From Microbacterium sp. LWO14-1.2 (GTDB lineage: Bacteria > Actinomycetota > Actinomycetes > Actinomycetales > Microbacteriaceae), in NCBI RefSeq assembly GCF_038397715.1, contig NZ_CP151633.1:3224001-3288000 (forward strand): a DNA stretch of 64,000 bases. The letters are read 5' to 3'. Positions within the stretch are counted from its first letter, which is position 1, and every line of letters begins with the position of its first letter. The notes under the pieces were generated by a model. That model was not told where the DNA came from, ran no database searches, and was given only the letters and a program-made list of their open reading frames with translations. The translations under genes were made by a program, and so were the position numbers. Below, piece by piece: positions 31,576 to 39,459 of the stretch.

Positions 31576-31959
31576 TCAGAGGTCGAAGATACCGGCATCC
31601 TCGTCGCCTCGTCCGCGCAGACGGTCGATGTCCCGCCGCTCGCGCTTCGTCGGGCGTCCGGCGCCACGGTCGCGCACGCCGACCATTGCCTGGGGCTCGC
31701 GCTCCGGCGTCCGGTCCTCGTAGGCCGCCGCAGCGAGGGGAGCGCCCACGCGCTTGACGAGCAGCTGTCGCACGATCAGGATGCGGTCGAAGCCGGCGAT
31801 GCGGATGCGCAGCTCGTCACCGATGCGGACGTGCTGCGCGGCCTTGACCTTATCGCCGTTCAGGCGCACGTGCCCCGCGCGGCATGCGGTCGTGGCTGCC
31901 GATCGCGTCTTGTACACGCGCACGGCCCACAGCCAGCTGTCGATGCGTGCGGCGTCCAT
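31576..31959 (-). CDS. S4-domain RNA-binding protein (Hsp15-like)
   Basis: 127 residues. RIDSWLWAVRVYKTRSAATT ACRAGHVRLNGDKVKAAQHV is an S4 domain of the heat-shock Hsp15 type, which in E. coli rescues stalled 50S subunits carrying nascent chains. The C-terminus is basic (RPTKRERRDIDRLRGRGDED). Start ATG 31959. It stands alone, upstream of and in the same direction as the HNH gene. Confidence 0.85.
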   Translation of the reverse strand: MDAARIDSWLWAVRVYKTRSAATTACRAGHVRLNGDKVKAAQHVRIGDELRIRIAGFDRILIVRQLLVKRVGAPLAAAAYEDRTPEREPQAMVGVRDRGAGRPTKRERRDIDRLRGRGDEDAGIFDL

Positions 31960-32055
31960 GAACAGGGTCTCCGGATGGTGAGCGGGGCGGGTCGGTCAGG
32001 CGCGTCGACGGACGAGCGCCCGGCGGGTCTCCTCATCGTAAGGTGCGGGGGCAGG

Positions 32056-32511
32056 TCAGGACTCGACGGTCACCTGCGTGATCTGGCCGTCAGCGCCGAG
32101 GTGCACGGCGGGCCAGTATCCCTCGGGGAAGTGCTCGCCGCACGTGTCGATCAGGTGCAGGACGACGGTTCCGTCGGCGGAGGCCTCGATAGTCTCCAGG
32201 GTGAGATCGGATGCTGCGGCGTCGAGATCGGCCTGCTCGGGCGTGCCGGTGCTGAACGCCGTGACGACGGCGTCCGATGCGAGGCGTCGCAATGCGGGGA
32301 GGGCGGCGATCGTCTCGCGGACGTGCGGGACGAGCCCGCCCGCTTCGTCGGCGGTCGTTCCCTCGAGCATGAGTTCCAGCTCGACCTCGTCGACCGTCAC
32401 GGTGCCGGCGTACCAGTCGTGGGTGAGTACCGTGCCGTCGCTCAACTCGGTCGTCGCGCGGCTGAGGGTGCCGAGTTCGGGGTCGTCGATGGTCGGGTGC
32501 TCGTCGCTCAT
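32056..32511 (-). CDS. DUF2004 family protein
   Basis: 151 residues, acidic, no signal peptide or membrane segment. The central LELMLEGTTADEAGGLVPHV RETIAALPALRRLASDAV and the C-terminal DLTLETIEASADGTVVLHL followed by GEHFPEGYWPAVHLGADG match DUF2004 proteins, whose function is unknown. Soluble cytoplasmic protein by appearance. Confidence 0.7.
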   Translation of the reverse strand: MSDEHPTIDDPELGTLSRATTELSDGTVLTHDWYAGTVTVDEVELELMLEGTTADEAGGLVPHVRETIAALPALRRLASDAVVTAFSTGTPEQADLDAAASDLTLETIEASADGTVVLHLIDTCGEHFPEGYWPAVHLGADGQITQVTVES

Positions 32512-32548
32512 GCGTCCACGCTACCTGCGCCGGGAGGAAGGGCGCGGA

Positions 32549-33133
32549 TCATGCCGACAGGTCGAGTGCGACGAGAGGGCGACCCGGTTTGAGTTCCGCT
32601 CGCTCGGAGAAGCCTTGCGCGGTGAACGTGCTCAGTGTGCCGTGGAACAGCTCGTTGCTGTGCTGCTTCTCGCCGCGTGTGTCGACGGGGTATCCCTCGA
32701 TCAGGCGCGCGCCGGAGTCGCGGGCGAACGCGACGGCAGCGCGCAGCAGCTCGCGGTTGAGTCCCGATCCGCGGTGCTCTCGACGCACGACAAAGCACGT
32801 GATCGCCCATACCGAGTCGTCCTCGAACGGTTCGCTCGTCGCCGCAGCGATCGCACGCGTGTGCGCGAGACGTGCCTGCGGAGGACGCGGACCGACGCGG
32901 ATCCACCCGGCCGCCTCGCCGTCGACGTACGCGATGATGCCCGGTGGCGGGCCCGCGTCGACCTCGGCGCGGAACATATCCGTGCGCTCGGGGGTGGTGG
33001 TCTGATTCCAATCCTTGTTACGGAGCATCGGCCAGATGCACTGGCAACTGGCGCCATCGCCACCGCCGGTCAGCGCATGCTGCACATCGTTCCACCGAGC
33101 GGTCGTGGCCAGTTCGGTCGTGATCGTCGCCAT
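32549..33133 (-). CDS. GNAT family N-acetyltransferase
   Basis: 194 residues from ATG 33133. The acetyl-CoA-binding motif A is WAITCFVVRREHRGSGLNRE, with the usual V...R..G.G form, followed by LLRAAVAFARDSGARLIEGY. The N-terminal part has a conserved CQCIWPML stretch seen in a group of actinobacterial GNAT proteins. Substrate unknown. Confidence 0.85.
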   Translation of the reverse strand: MATITTELATTARWNDVQHALTGGGDGASCQCIWPMLRNKDWNQTTTPERTDMFRAEVDAGPPPGIIAYVDGEAAGWIRVGPRPPQARLAHTRAIAAATSEPFEDDSVWAITCFVVRREHRGSGLNRELLRAAVAFARDSGARLIEGYPVDTRGEKQHSNELFHGTLSTFTAQGFSERAELKPGRPLVALDLSA

Positions 33134-33250
33134 GCAGCGACGCTACGCCGAGCCTCCGACACTGTGCAACGCCCGGCCGACAGCCGGTTCGCGGAGGCGG
33201 CTCGGGTCAGGCTAAGATAGGGGAGTTGCCTGCGCGAGAGTGCAGAACAA

Positions 33251-33316
<66 letters not shown>

Positions 33317-33327
<11 letters not shown>

Positions 33328-33344
33328 GAGGGGCTGTTGGCAAT
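33317..33344 (+). other. attL: tRNA-Pro 3' end plus left arm of the island
   Basis: CAGCCC (33317-33322), 8 bp GACCAGAG, then GGGCTGTTGGCAAT (33331-33344). The last 14 bases are the perfect inverted copy of ATTGCCAACAGCCC at the right end. Confidence 0.85.
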
Positions 33345-33364
33345 ACTGATTGCAGAACAGCTAG

Positions 33365-33411
33365 AGAAAAGGGAAGGGCACCTGCTTCGAGCAGGTGCCC
33401 TTCCCTTTTCT
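33365..33411. terminator. Perfect 22-bp hairpin at the left edge of the island
   Basis: Two arms of 22 bp (33365-33386 and 33390-33411) pair without mismatch around the loop TCG. The arms start AGAAAAGGGAAGGGCACCTG. With T-rich ends on both strands it can terminate in both directions: behind tRNA-Pro and behind the leftward transposase-like gene. Confidence 0.8.
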
Positions 33412-33570
33412 GCATCTATGGGATCGGATTCGGGTTCAGATCATTGCGTCCGAACCATCCTGGAGACGAAAACACGAACGCGCCCGGTTTTCGGGCGCGT
33501 TCGATTGTCCTTTGTAACGAGGAGCGTGCCGGGCGTGCCGCCGGCGGGCGTCGTCAGTGAGCGGAGCGGT

Positions 33571-35517
33571 TCACGTGCGCATCGGTGTCAGGGTGACCTG
33601 ATCCATTGTGTCGGGCGACGTGGTTGTCGATGACGATGTTCGACTGCGTCGAGGGACGCTGAGGTCGCCGTTGCCCATGGTCTTCATGTAGCGGTTGGCC
33701 CAGACACGGTCGCGGCGACGGATGGTGCGGACACGTGGAGTCGTGCGCGCTCGTTCGGTTTCTTGGTCGCTGAAGAACGCTGCGATCTTCCGGATGTTGT
33801 GGGCCACGATGAGGAGCGTGACGAGGATCTGTGCGGCGGTGATTCCGCGCACGCGGCGGCGACCGGGGGTCTCGATGTCCGCGTCGCCCGATGCCTTGAG
33901 CTGATGGTTTCCGGACTCGACAGTGTTGCGGGCGTGGTCGTGGAAGGTCTCCCACTCTTCGGTGCCGTAGTCGAAAGCCTGTTGTGGGGCCTGCATCTCA
34001 GTGAGGTCGAACGCGGCCGAGTGCTGCTTGCAGATGGTGTCGAGGAACTCTTCTTCAAGAGTTTCGGGCTCGACCTCGGGGCGGGCCTTCTTGGCAGCGT
34101 TGACCATCATCTCGCGGAGAGGGCAGGTCACAGTCGGGCTGGGGCCGAGGACCGGGCAGCACAGCATCACCTTTCCATCGGGGGTCTTCGCTTTGTCTTT
34201 GACGTGCAGCTGGAAGGCCTTTCGCTCTGCGATGCGGGCGCGGTGAGTTTGAACGTCGATCACGTCGCCGAGACGATCCGGTGTGGCGTTCAGGAGCGGC
34301 TTCGGCGTGCTCGGGCAGTAGACGTCGCCTTCGACGAACAGAGCGCCGTGCTGGCCACCCTTCACCCCGACACGCTCGGAGCGGTAGTCCGTGGACGGGG
34401 TGAAGCCGGTCTTCAACGCTGGCTTCAGAAGCCGGAACGGCTTGGCATTGGCCCAGTACTGCTTATCGGCATCGGCGATGCCCGGCGCGAGTCCGAGGGT
34501 CGCTGCCGACGCGAGCAGGAGCGCGGCTTCTTCGGCGACTTCCATGTTCGGGATGCTTAGCGACGCCGCAACAACGAGGCTTGGGAAGCGCTTGGACCCG
34601 GGCTGCTCGGCGTCGACGCGGACGGCGAGGTTCGCTACCCATCCCCAGTCGTAGTCCGCCGACTTCCCGCGTTCAGGTGCGGTCTGGTCAATCTCGCCCT
34701 TCTGGTTGTCGACGCGCTCAGCTTTGCCGCTCTTAACGTGCCACCCGGCGAAGGCGTCCACGGGGCCAGGGGAGAGCTCGCCGAAATCGGCTCCCTTCTC
34801 AGCCTTGACCTTGCTCGCGAGGTGCTTGCGGCTGTACCCCTTGGTGGTGGGTGTGCCGATGTAGGTCTGGTCGAAGGAGAGATCTAACTGCTTCGAGGCC
34901 CGACGCACAGCTCGCGGCTGGAGCATGAACGTCATACGGATAAACAGGCGGGTGTACTCGTCCAGACGCGCCTTGTACTTCTCCGCGCGCTCTGCGTCGT
35001 GATTGCGGAGGATCTCCTGGATCTGAGTGTGGGTCTTGGCGGTGTAGAGCTCCTGCGGGTAGGGGTCCATCAGGGTCTTCATTCGGTGGAACGCGCGAAT
35101 CGTGTTCGAGTACCAGCGCTTCGTCGAGGCGACATGGGTTGCGAAGCTCGTCGGCGTCTCAGGCAAGTCGAGGAGCGCGCTGGACTTCGTGGAGAGCCTG
35201 TGCTGCAGTACGTACGCGGCCCGCCTGATGTGCAGCGGTGCCCCTTCCTGGGCAAGAAGGAGGAGCGCGGTGAGCAGCGCGCGGTATGAGATCCTCGCGG
35301 GTCGGCCGCCCATTCCGTCGCGGTTGGCATCCTCGGCGGCCCAGCGGTCGAGCTGCTCGAGGATACCGGACTGCCGCACGCGGGTTTCTGCCAAGGTCAC
35401 AGTGGCGTCGTCGAACTGCTGGAGGTCACGGCCGCGGCCGAGGACCTCGCGCTCGGTGATGCCGCACTCGTCGTTGTCGTCGAAGGCGCGGTAATAGTCG
35501 ATGTCAACGGAGGTCAT
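33571..35517 (-). CDS. Transposase-like protein with probable DDE domain
   Basis: 648 residues from ATG 35517. I do not recognise a named IS family with certainty. Three acidic positions could form a DDE triad: Asp in LDLSFDQTYIG (about 213), Asp in GIADADKQYWA (about 347), and Glu in TVESGNHQLKAS (about 534), the last resembling the E-region of IS1182/IS4-like transposases. A conserved CCPVLGPSPTVTCPLR segment has a possible metal-binding Cys pattern. It follows the recombinase remnant with stop and start overlapping (TAATG), so the two are translationally coupled. No terminal inverted repeats tight around this gene were found; it may be a recombination partner of the integrase and not an independent IS. 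Confidence 0.6.
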   Translation of the reverse strand: MTSVDIDYYRAFDDNDECGITEREVLGRGRDLQQFDDATVTLAETRVRQSGILEQLDRWAAEDANRDGMGGRPARISYRALLTALLLLAQEGAPLHIRRAAYVLQHRLSTKSSALLDLPETPTSFATHVASTKRWYSNTIRAFHRMKTLMDPYPQELYTAKTHTQIQEILRNHDAERAEKYKARLDEYTRLFIRMTFMLQPRAVRRASKQLDLSFDQTYIGTPTTKGYSRKHLASKVKAEKGADFGELSPGPVDAFAGWHVKSGKAERVDNQKGEIDQTAPERGKSADYDWGWVANLAVRVDAEQPGSKRFPSLVVAASLSIPNMEVAEEAALLLASAATLGLAPGIADADKQYWANAKPFRLLKPALKTGFTPSTDYRSERVGVKGGQHGALFVEGDVYCPSTPKPLLNATPDRLGDVIDVQTHRARIAERKAFQLHVKDKAKTPDGKVMLCCPVLGPSPTVTCPLREMMVNAAKKARPEVEPETLEEEFLDTICKQHSAAFDLTEMQAPQQAFDYGTEEWETFHDHARNTVESGNHQLKASGDADIETPGRRRVRGITAAQILVTLLIVAHNIRKIAAFFSDQETERARTTPRVRTIRRRDRVWANRYMKTMGNGDLSVPRRSRTSSSTTTSPDTMDQVTLTPMRT

Positions 35518-36053
35518 TAGGCGACCTCCGCTCCGACGAGCTGAGCAGTGAAGTCAGCGACATCCAGCACGTTCGCGTGCTCGTAGTACCGGACGAGCGT
35601 CGAGTAGTGCTCGAAGCCGGCCACTTCACGGAGAACGGGCAGCGGCACGTTGTTGTTGATGTGGTGCAGCAGCCACGCCGCACGAAGGGCCGCAGGAGTG
35701 GGACGGACGGGCGCGGGGTGGTCGGTGAGGAAGGACTGGATGATGCGGGGCGGGTACTCGGCGATCCACGGGCCCCGAAACACACGCTGGTCGGAGTCGG
35801 AGTCGGAGTCGGAGTCGGAGTCGGAGTCGGAGTCGGAGTCGGAGTCGGAGTCGGAGTCGGAGTCGGAGTCGGCGCGGCCGTCGATGCTGCGCAGCAGCAC
35901 GCGAGCCCAGGCGTGACGCACCGGCACCCGTCGGGCGCGCTTGCCGAGGACCTCGACGCAGACGATGTTGCCGTCGCGGTGGATGTCGGCGACGCGGACG
36001 TTGACGATCTCGGCCGCGGTCAGTCCGGCGCCGCCGGCGAGACCGAGGAGAGC
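35517..36053 (-). pseudogene. 5'-truncated tyrosine recombinase (integrase) with (Ser-Asp) repeat
   Basis: The frame is open from just after an in-frame TAG (36054-36056) to TAA at 35517. It begins ALLGLAGGAGLTAAEIVNVR, the middle of a tyrosine-recombinase catalytic domain, so the N-terminal core-binding half is missing. In this region the usual catalytic Arg (G-x-R-x-x-E) is replaced by Thr. The C-terminal part LRAAWLLHHINNNVPLPVLR, then FEHYSTLVRYYEH, keeps Arg and the Tyr nucleophile position. A 26-residue (Ser-Asp)13 tract splits the domain. It may be a decayed integrase of the island, or a member of a divergent recombinase-like family with a lost start. An internal ATG at 35927 could still give a short product. 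Confidence 0.65.
35791..35870. repeat. Hexanucleotide microsatellite, 13 x TCGGAG
   Basis: Thirteen perfect TCGGAG units plus a partial TC. On the minus strand they encode (Ser-Asp)13 inside the recombinase remnant. Changes in copy number keep the frame. Confidence 0.97.
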
Positions 36054-36132
36054 CTAGGGTGGCGGTGCTGTCCGTCTTGCGGCCCACCCTCGTATGCGGT
36101 GCTGTCCTCATGGAGCGGACGCCGGCGCAACC

Positions 36133-36846
36133 TCATGGTTGGCTATTCCACGCCGCGAACTGCTTGCGCTGTCGACGCTCTCGGATACCTTCCTGGAGGC
36201 GTAGCTTCACGAATCTCCCCCAGTCGCGGAAGAACTGTGGACGCCTCGTCCCGAGTTCAGGCAGAGGCGAGTAGTAATCGCGGTCGTTCGGCCCAAACGG
36301 GGTAGACGTCCCCTCGCGGTAGGTGATGTAGTCATAGGGTTCGTGCCCCGGCGCGTGATGGCGCACGAAGAAAATCGCGGAGCCGTCGTACTCGTCGCCG
36401 TCCGGGTTGACATGCTCGATCCACTTCCAAGGTATGTGGCCAGTCTTCGCCACGTTGGGTGCTGGTGTCTTGGTCGGCGTCAATGTGCGCCGCCCCTTGT
36501 CAGCCCAATAGCTCTTCTGCCCGCCCAGGATGACTTCGATGCCGCTGTGGTCAATCTCGATGATCTCGGGTCCCGTGTACGCATACCCACGCCAGGTCAG
36601 AACGTTTGAGCCGTCGTATCCGCGCGCGTATCGGGCGGCGTTCATCACGATGATCTTGCTGTTCAGGCCGTCCTTGCGAATAGGTCCCAGCACTTTCCAT
36701 GCTTGCTCCGTCAGTTCTGCGTCCCGCTGCTGACGCTCCCGGAATGACAGCCGACGTCCGATCTGAAAGATCGCCAGGGTGACCCCGAGCGAGGCTACGG
36801 CGACGAGAAGGGAGACGAAGTCCACCCAGGAGAACGAGCCAGTCAT
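36133..36846 (-). CDS. Membrane-anchored protein of unknown function
   Basis: 237 residues from ATG 36846. One N-terminal transmembrane helix (FVSLLVAVASLGVTLAIFQI, residues about 9-28) is followed by a basic stretch (RRLSFRERQQRDAELTE) and a cytoplasmic soluble domain with many aromatic residues (DYITYREGTSTPFGPNDRDY). I do not recognise the family. Divergent from the HEPN-like gene that starts 102 bp away. Codon use is somewhat less G+C-biased than core genes, as expected for island cargo. Confidence 0.6.
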   Translation of the reverse strand: MTGSFSWVDFVSLLVAVASLGVTLAIFQIGRRLSFRERQQRDAELTEQAWKVLGPIRKDGLNSKIIVMNAARYARGYDGSNVLTWRGYAYTGPEIIEIDHSGIEVILGGQKSYWADKGRRTLTPTKTPAPNVAKTGHIPWKWIEHVNPDGDEYDGSAIFFVRHHAPGHEPYDYITYREGTSTPFGPNDRDYYSPLPELGTRRPQFFRDWGRFVKLRLQEGIRERRQRKQFAAWNSQP

Positions 36847-36948
36847 GACGACCACGCTAGCGGCCCTCGGCCATGGTGAGCGGGCGACTCCTCCCCGGAG
36901 GTAGGTGCCTCGCGGTAGGTTCGCCGATACAACGAGCAGAGGATCTTC

Positions 36949-38331
36949 ATGGCGAACACCTTGACCGCCGACGATGTGCGCGTGGGATACATCGACACCC
37001 CCGACCTCGAGGAAGCGTCCGTCGCCGCTGCCCTGGTCTCCGATCACGCAGGGGCGTTGCTGCGCATTCCCTATGTGCGAAACCCGAACGCCCCCGGCAC
37101 GGGCCGTTTCAGCACGGTCAGCCAATGGTTCCATCACAACGAGTCCGCGATCCCGTCGACCATCATCTTCACGGACGCTCGAGGAAGCGTCACGTTGAAC
37201 GGGGTACGTTTCGCGGGCTCCTCCGGTGGCGCGGTAGACGAAGGTCGCCTTCGCGCGAGAACTGTGATCTTCAATAATCCCCGCACGTTCCAAGACGAAT
37301 ATCGGGTGGGGCAGGTCACCTCGATGATTGACGGGCTGCAGGAGTTCGCAGGCTTCCGCCCCGTCTCCCTCGACGTCACCCGTGTAGATAACAGGAACCG
37401 AGTCACGGTGGTCGTGGAAGCTGACGAACACGTGGATTGGGAGGTCGACGACGTTGCCTACGAGGTGAGCGCGAATGCGTCATGGGAGGGCCAGGAAGGT
37501 ACACGCTTCACCATTCACAACGCCGCCCCGCTGCTCACGACCACGATCCGGAACGGAGCCACGCCGGCAGAACACCTTCAGGCCCAACGCCCCATTCGCG
37601 CTCTGCTGATCCTCGCTCACGGCCGGGCCCTGTTCTGGCGCCAGCATCTTCTGCGCGACGAAGAGTTCCCCACGTGGATGATGGCGGGTGAACCGCAGGC
37701 TGCGAGCTCGGTACCCGTGCAGTTAGCGGCGACGGTGCGTGAGGCGGAACGCACTCCCACTCCGGACCGTGACCTTGTGTCTCCACTGCTCAGCCTCTCC
37801 GACGTCGGTCCGGACGGGATGTCACGGTGGGTGCGCCTGTATGGCGAGGACAACTTCCGTCGAGCGGTGGAACCGGTGGTCGAGGTGTTGAATGGGGCGA
37901 CGAAGTTCCTCGAGCCTCAGCTGATGATGCTTGCCATCAGCTTGGACCGATTCGGGGCACACAGTTTCGCAGACGGTCGCCAGCGTCGGCTGTCTCAGAC
38001 GATCCTCCGCTGCATCGAACGTGCGAACCTGGACTGGCCGAGTATTGGCCCTCGGGTGGGAATTGCAAAGGCTCTCGCGAACATGAACAACGACCTGAAA
38101 CATCCCGACCGTGGCAGCTACCCGGACGGGGATGCCTTAGCGGTCATGGTCGATCTGGCGAAGGTCATAGCTCGGGCGCAGCTGTTCCCACTGTTGGCGG
38201 TGCCTGACGAGCGCCGCGAGAGCTTTTTCGGGTGGGGTGATGCGGGCAGCGCCGTCCGGGCATTCGGGGCGGCCGGGATCACCGTCGACGAAGCCGGAGC
38301 GATCCATCGGCGGGCATCGTCTTCGGACTGA
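36949..38331 (+). CDS. Possible ApeA-like HEPN protein
   Basis: 460 residues from ATG 36949, with AGAGGA 9 nt before. The N-terminal 210 residues are beta-rich and begin with a short VGYIDTPDLEEASVAAAL segment similar to the start of ApeA-type proteins. The C-terminal 160 residues are helical and contain MNNDLKHPDRGSYPD near residue 380, the place where HEPN proteins carry R-X4-6-H; here the Arg is replaced by Asn-Asp before the Lys-His. ApeA is a known single-gene antiphage protein acting by abortive infection. Assignment is by overall layout; the altered motif makes nuclease activity uncertain. Confidence 0.5.
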   Translation: MANTLTADDVRVGYIDTPDLEEASVAAALVSDHAGALLRIPYVRNPNAPGTGRFSTVSQWFHHNESAIPSTIIFTDARGSVTLNGVRFAGSSGGAVDEGRLRARTVIFNNPRTFQDEYRVGQVTSMIDGLQEFAGFRPVSLDVTRVDNRNRVTVVVEADEHVDWEVDDVAYEVSANASWEGQEGTRFTIHNAAPLLTTTIRNGATPAEHLQAQRPIRALLILAHGRALFWRQHLLRDEEFPTWMMAGEPQAASSVPVQLAATVREAERTPTPDRDLVSPLLSLSDVGPDGMSRWVRLYGEDNFRRAVEPVVEVLNGATKFLEPQLMMLAISLDRFGAHSFADGRQRRLSQTILRCIERANLDWPSIGPRVGIAKALANMNNDLKHPDRGSYPDGDALAVMVDLAKVIARAQLFPLLAVPDERRESFFGWGDAGSAVRAFGAAGITVDEAGAIHRRASSSD

Positions 38332-38442
38332 CCGCCAACCACGGGGTGAGCGAAACCGGTGACCTTCACGTCGCCGACACGACGGTCGGGCTGAGTCCGC
38401 AACGGGAGCGGTGACTCGCCACGAGGGCTTCGGCGCACGACG

Positions 38443-39276
38443 TCACGCACGCTCGCTTCCCGGGACGTCCGCTCCCGCCAGACGGTCCTTGAACACTTCC
38501 ACGAAGGACCTCCACTGGTCCCCGAGCTCTTCATCGAGCGCGGGCACCACAGGGGCGCCGCTGTTCGCGTCATACTCTGCGACGTATACCTTCGTCAGCA
38601 TCGGCTCTTCCTGGTCTGATGCCACGACTTCTTCTTCGAAGATGTCACCGAGGTCGGGGATGATTCCATCGACGTGGAAACGCGCGACGACGTCGAGCGT
38701 TATGAGGGAGAGCGCCATCAGCCGAGCCACAATCGGCACCGCCGCACGAAAGCGTTCGGTGACCCCAAACACCTGCCCTTCCTCTCTCCGCGAGCTGTCC
38801 GCATGCACAACATCGCCATAGATCCAAGAGAACGCGAGCGCGTTGTCGCTGATGCGCATCTCCGTGCTGTCGGGGGCTTTCACCCGCATCTCGTAGAAGC
38901 CGACCTGCTTTCCTTTCGGGTCAACCGCTGCCCATTGCCGTTTCAGCTCGCGCAACGATTCGAGCGCACTCGCTGACACGTTCGCCTTCCGGGCGAAGTA
39001 GAGCAAAGCGTTCACTACCTTGGCGTGGTACGTGTCCTCATCGTTGAGCGTCAGCGGGCGAACACGAGCAGCCGCACTCTCGACAACTTCTTCGTCTGGT
39101 AGTTCGCGGGTCACGGTGAGCGCCCCGGTCTCACGAGCGACGTGGACGGTGATTCGAGGGTTCTGGAGTTTCTGAAGGGTGTCGATGTCTTGGGCGAGCG
39201 AGTGCGCTTGAATGCGCCGCGCACGCAGTACGAACGACTGGAGAGCAGCACGATGACGTGCAACGTGGTCCGTCAT
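38443..39276 (-). CDS. Uncharacterised island protein
   Basis: 277 residues from ATG 39276. Soluble, mixed alpha/beta; recognisable pieces include a charged helix (ALESLRELKRQWAAVDPKGK), VFGVTERFRAAVPIVARLMA and an acidic segment LGDIFEEEVVASDQEEP. No signal peptide, membrane segment or known catalytic motif. It is convergent with the HEPN-like gene (111 bp between stops) and divergent from the SEC-C gene (183 bp between starts), so it and the SEC-C gene may share a regulatory region. Confidence 0.55.
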   Translation of the reverse strand: MTDHVARHRAALQSFVLRARRIQAHSLAQDIDTLQKLQNPRITVHVARETGALTVTRELPDEEVVESAAARVRPLTLNDEDTYHAKVVNALLYFARKANVSASALESLRELKRQWAAVDPKGKQVGFYEMRVKAPDSTEMRISDNALAFSWIYGDVVHADSSRREEGQVFGVTERFRAAVPIVARLMALSLITLDVVARFHVDGIIPDLGDIFEEEVVASDQEEPMLTKVYVAEYDANSGAPVVPALDEELGDQWRSFVEVFKDRLAGADVPGSERA

Positions 39277-39459
39277 GTGATGAGTATGGAGCCTTTCACC
39301 CATTCGCCTTGATGGGCGTGCCGGGCCGGTCGATAAGCGGCTCGAGATCGCATGAGTGACCTGCCCACGACGTGTGCCTTGCGGCAACAGGAAATGTTGC
39401 CGAACCGCCGTCGCGACCGGCGGCGAAGCATTGTCGTAGCTCCGGTATAGCGTGTCAGC

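Noticed and set aside
36847..37431. 195-residue N-terminal extension of the membrane-anchored protein
   Set aside because: Lies antisense to the HEPN-like gene; a clear start with membrane helix exists at 36846.
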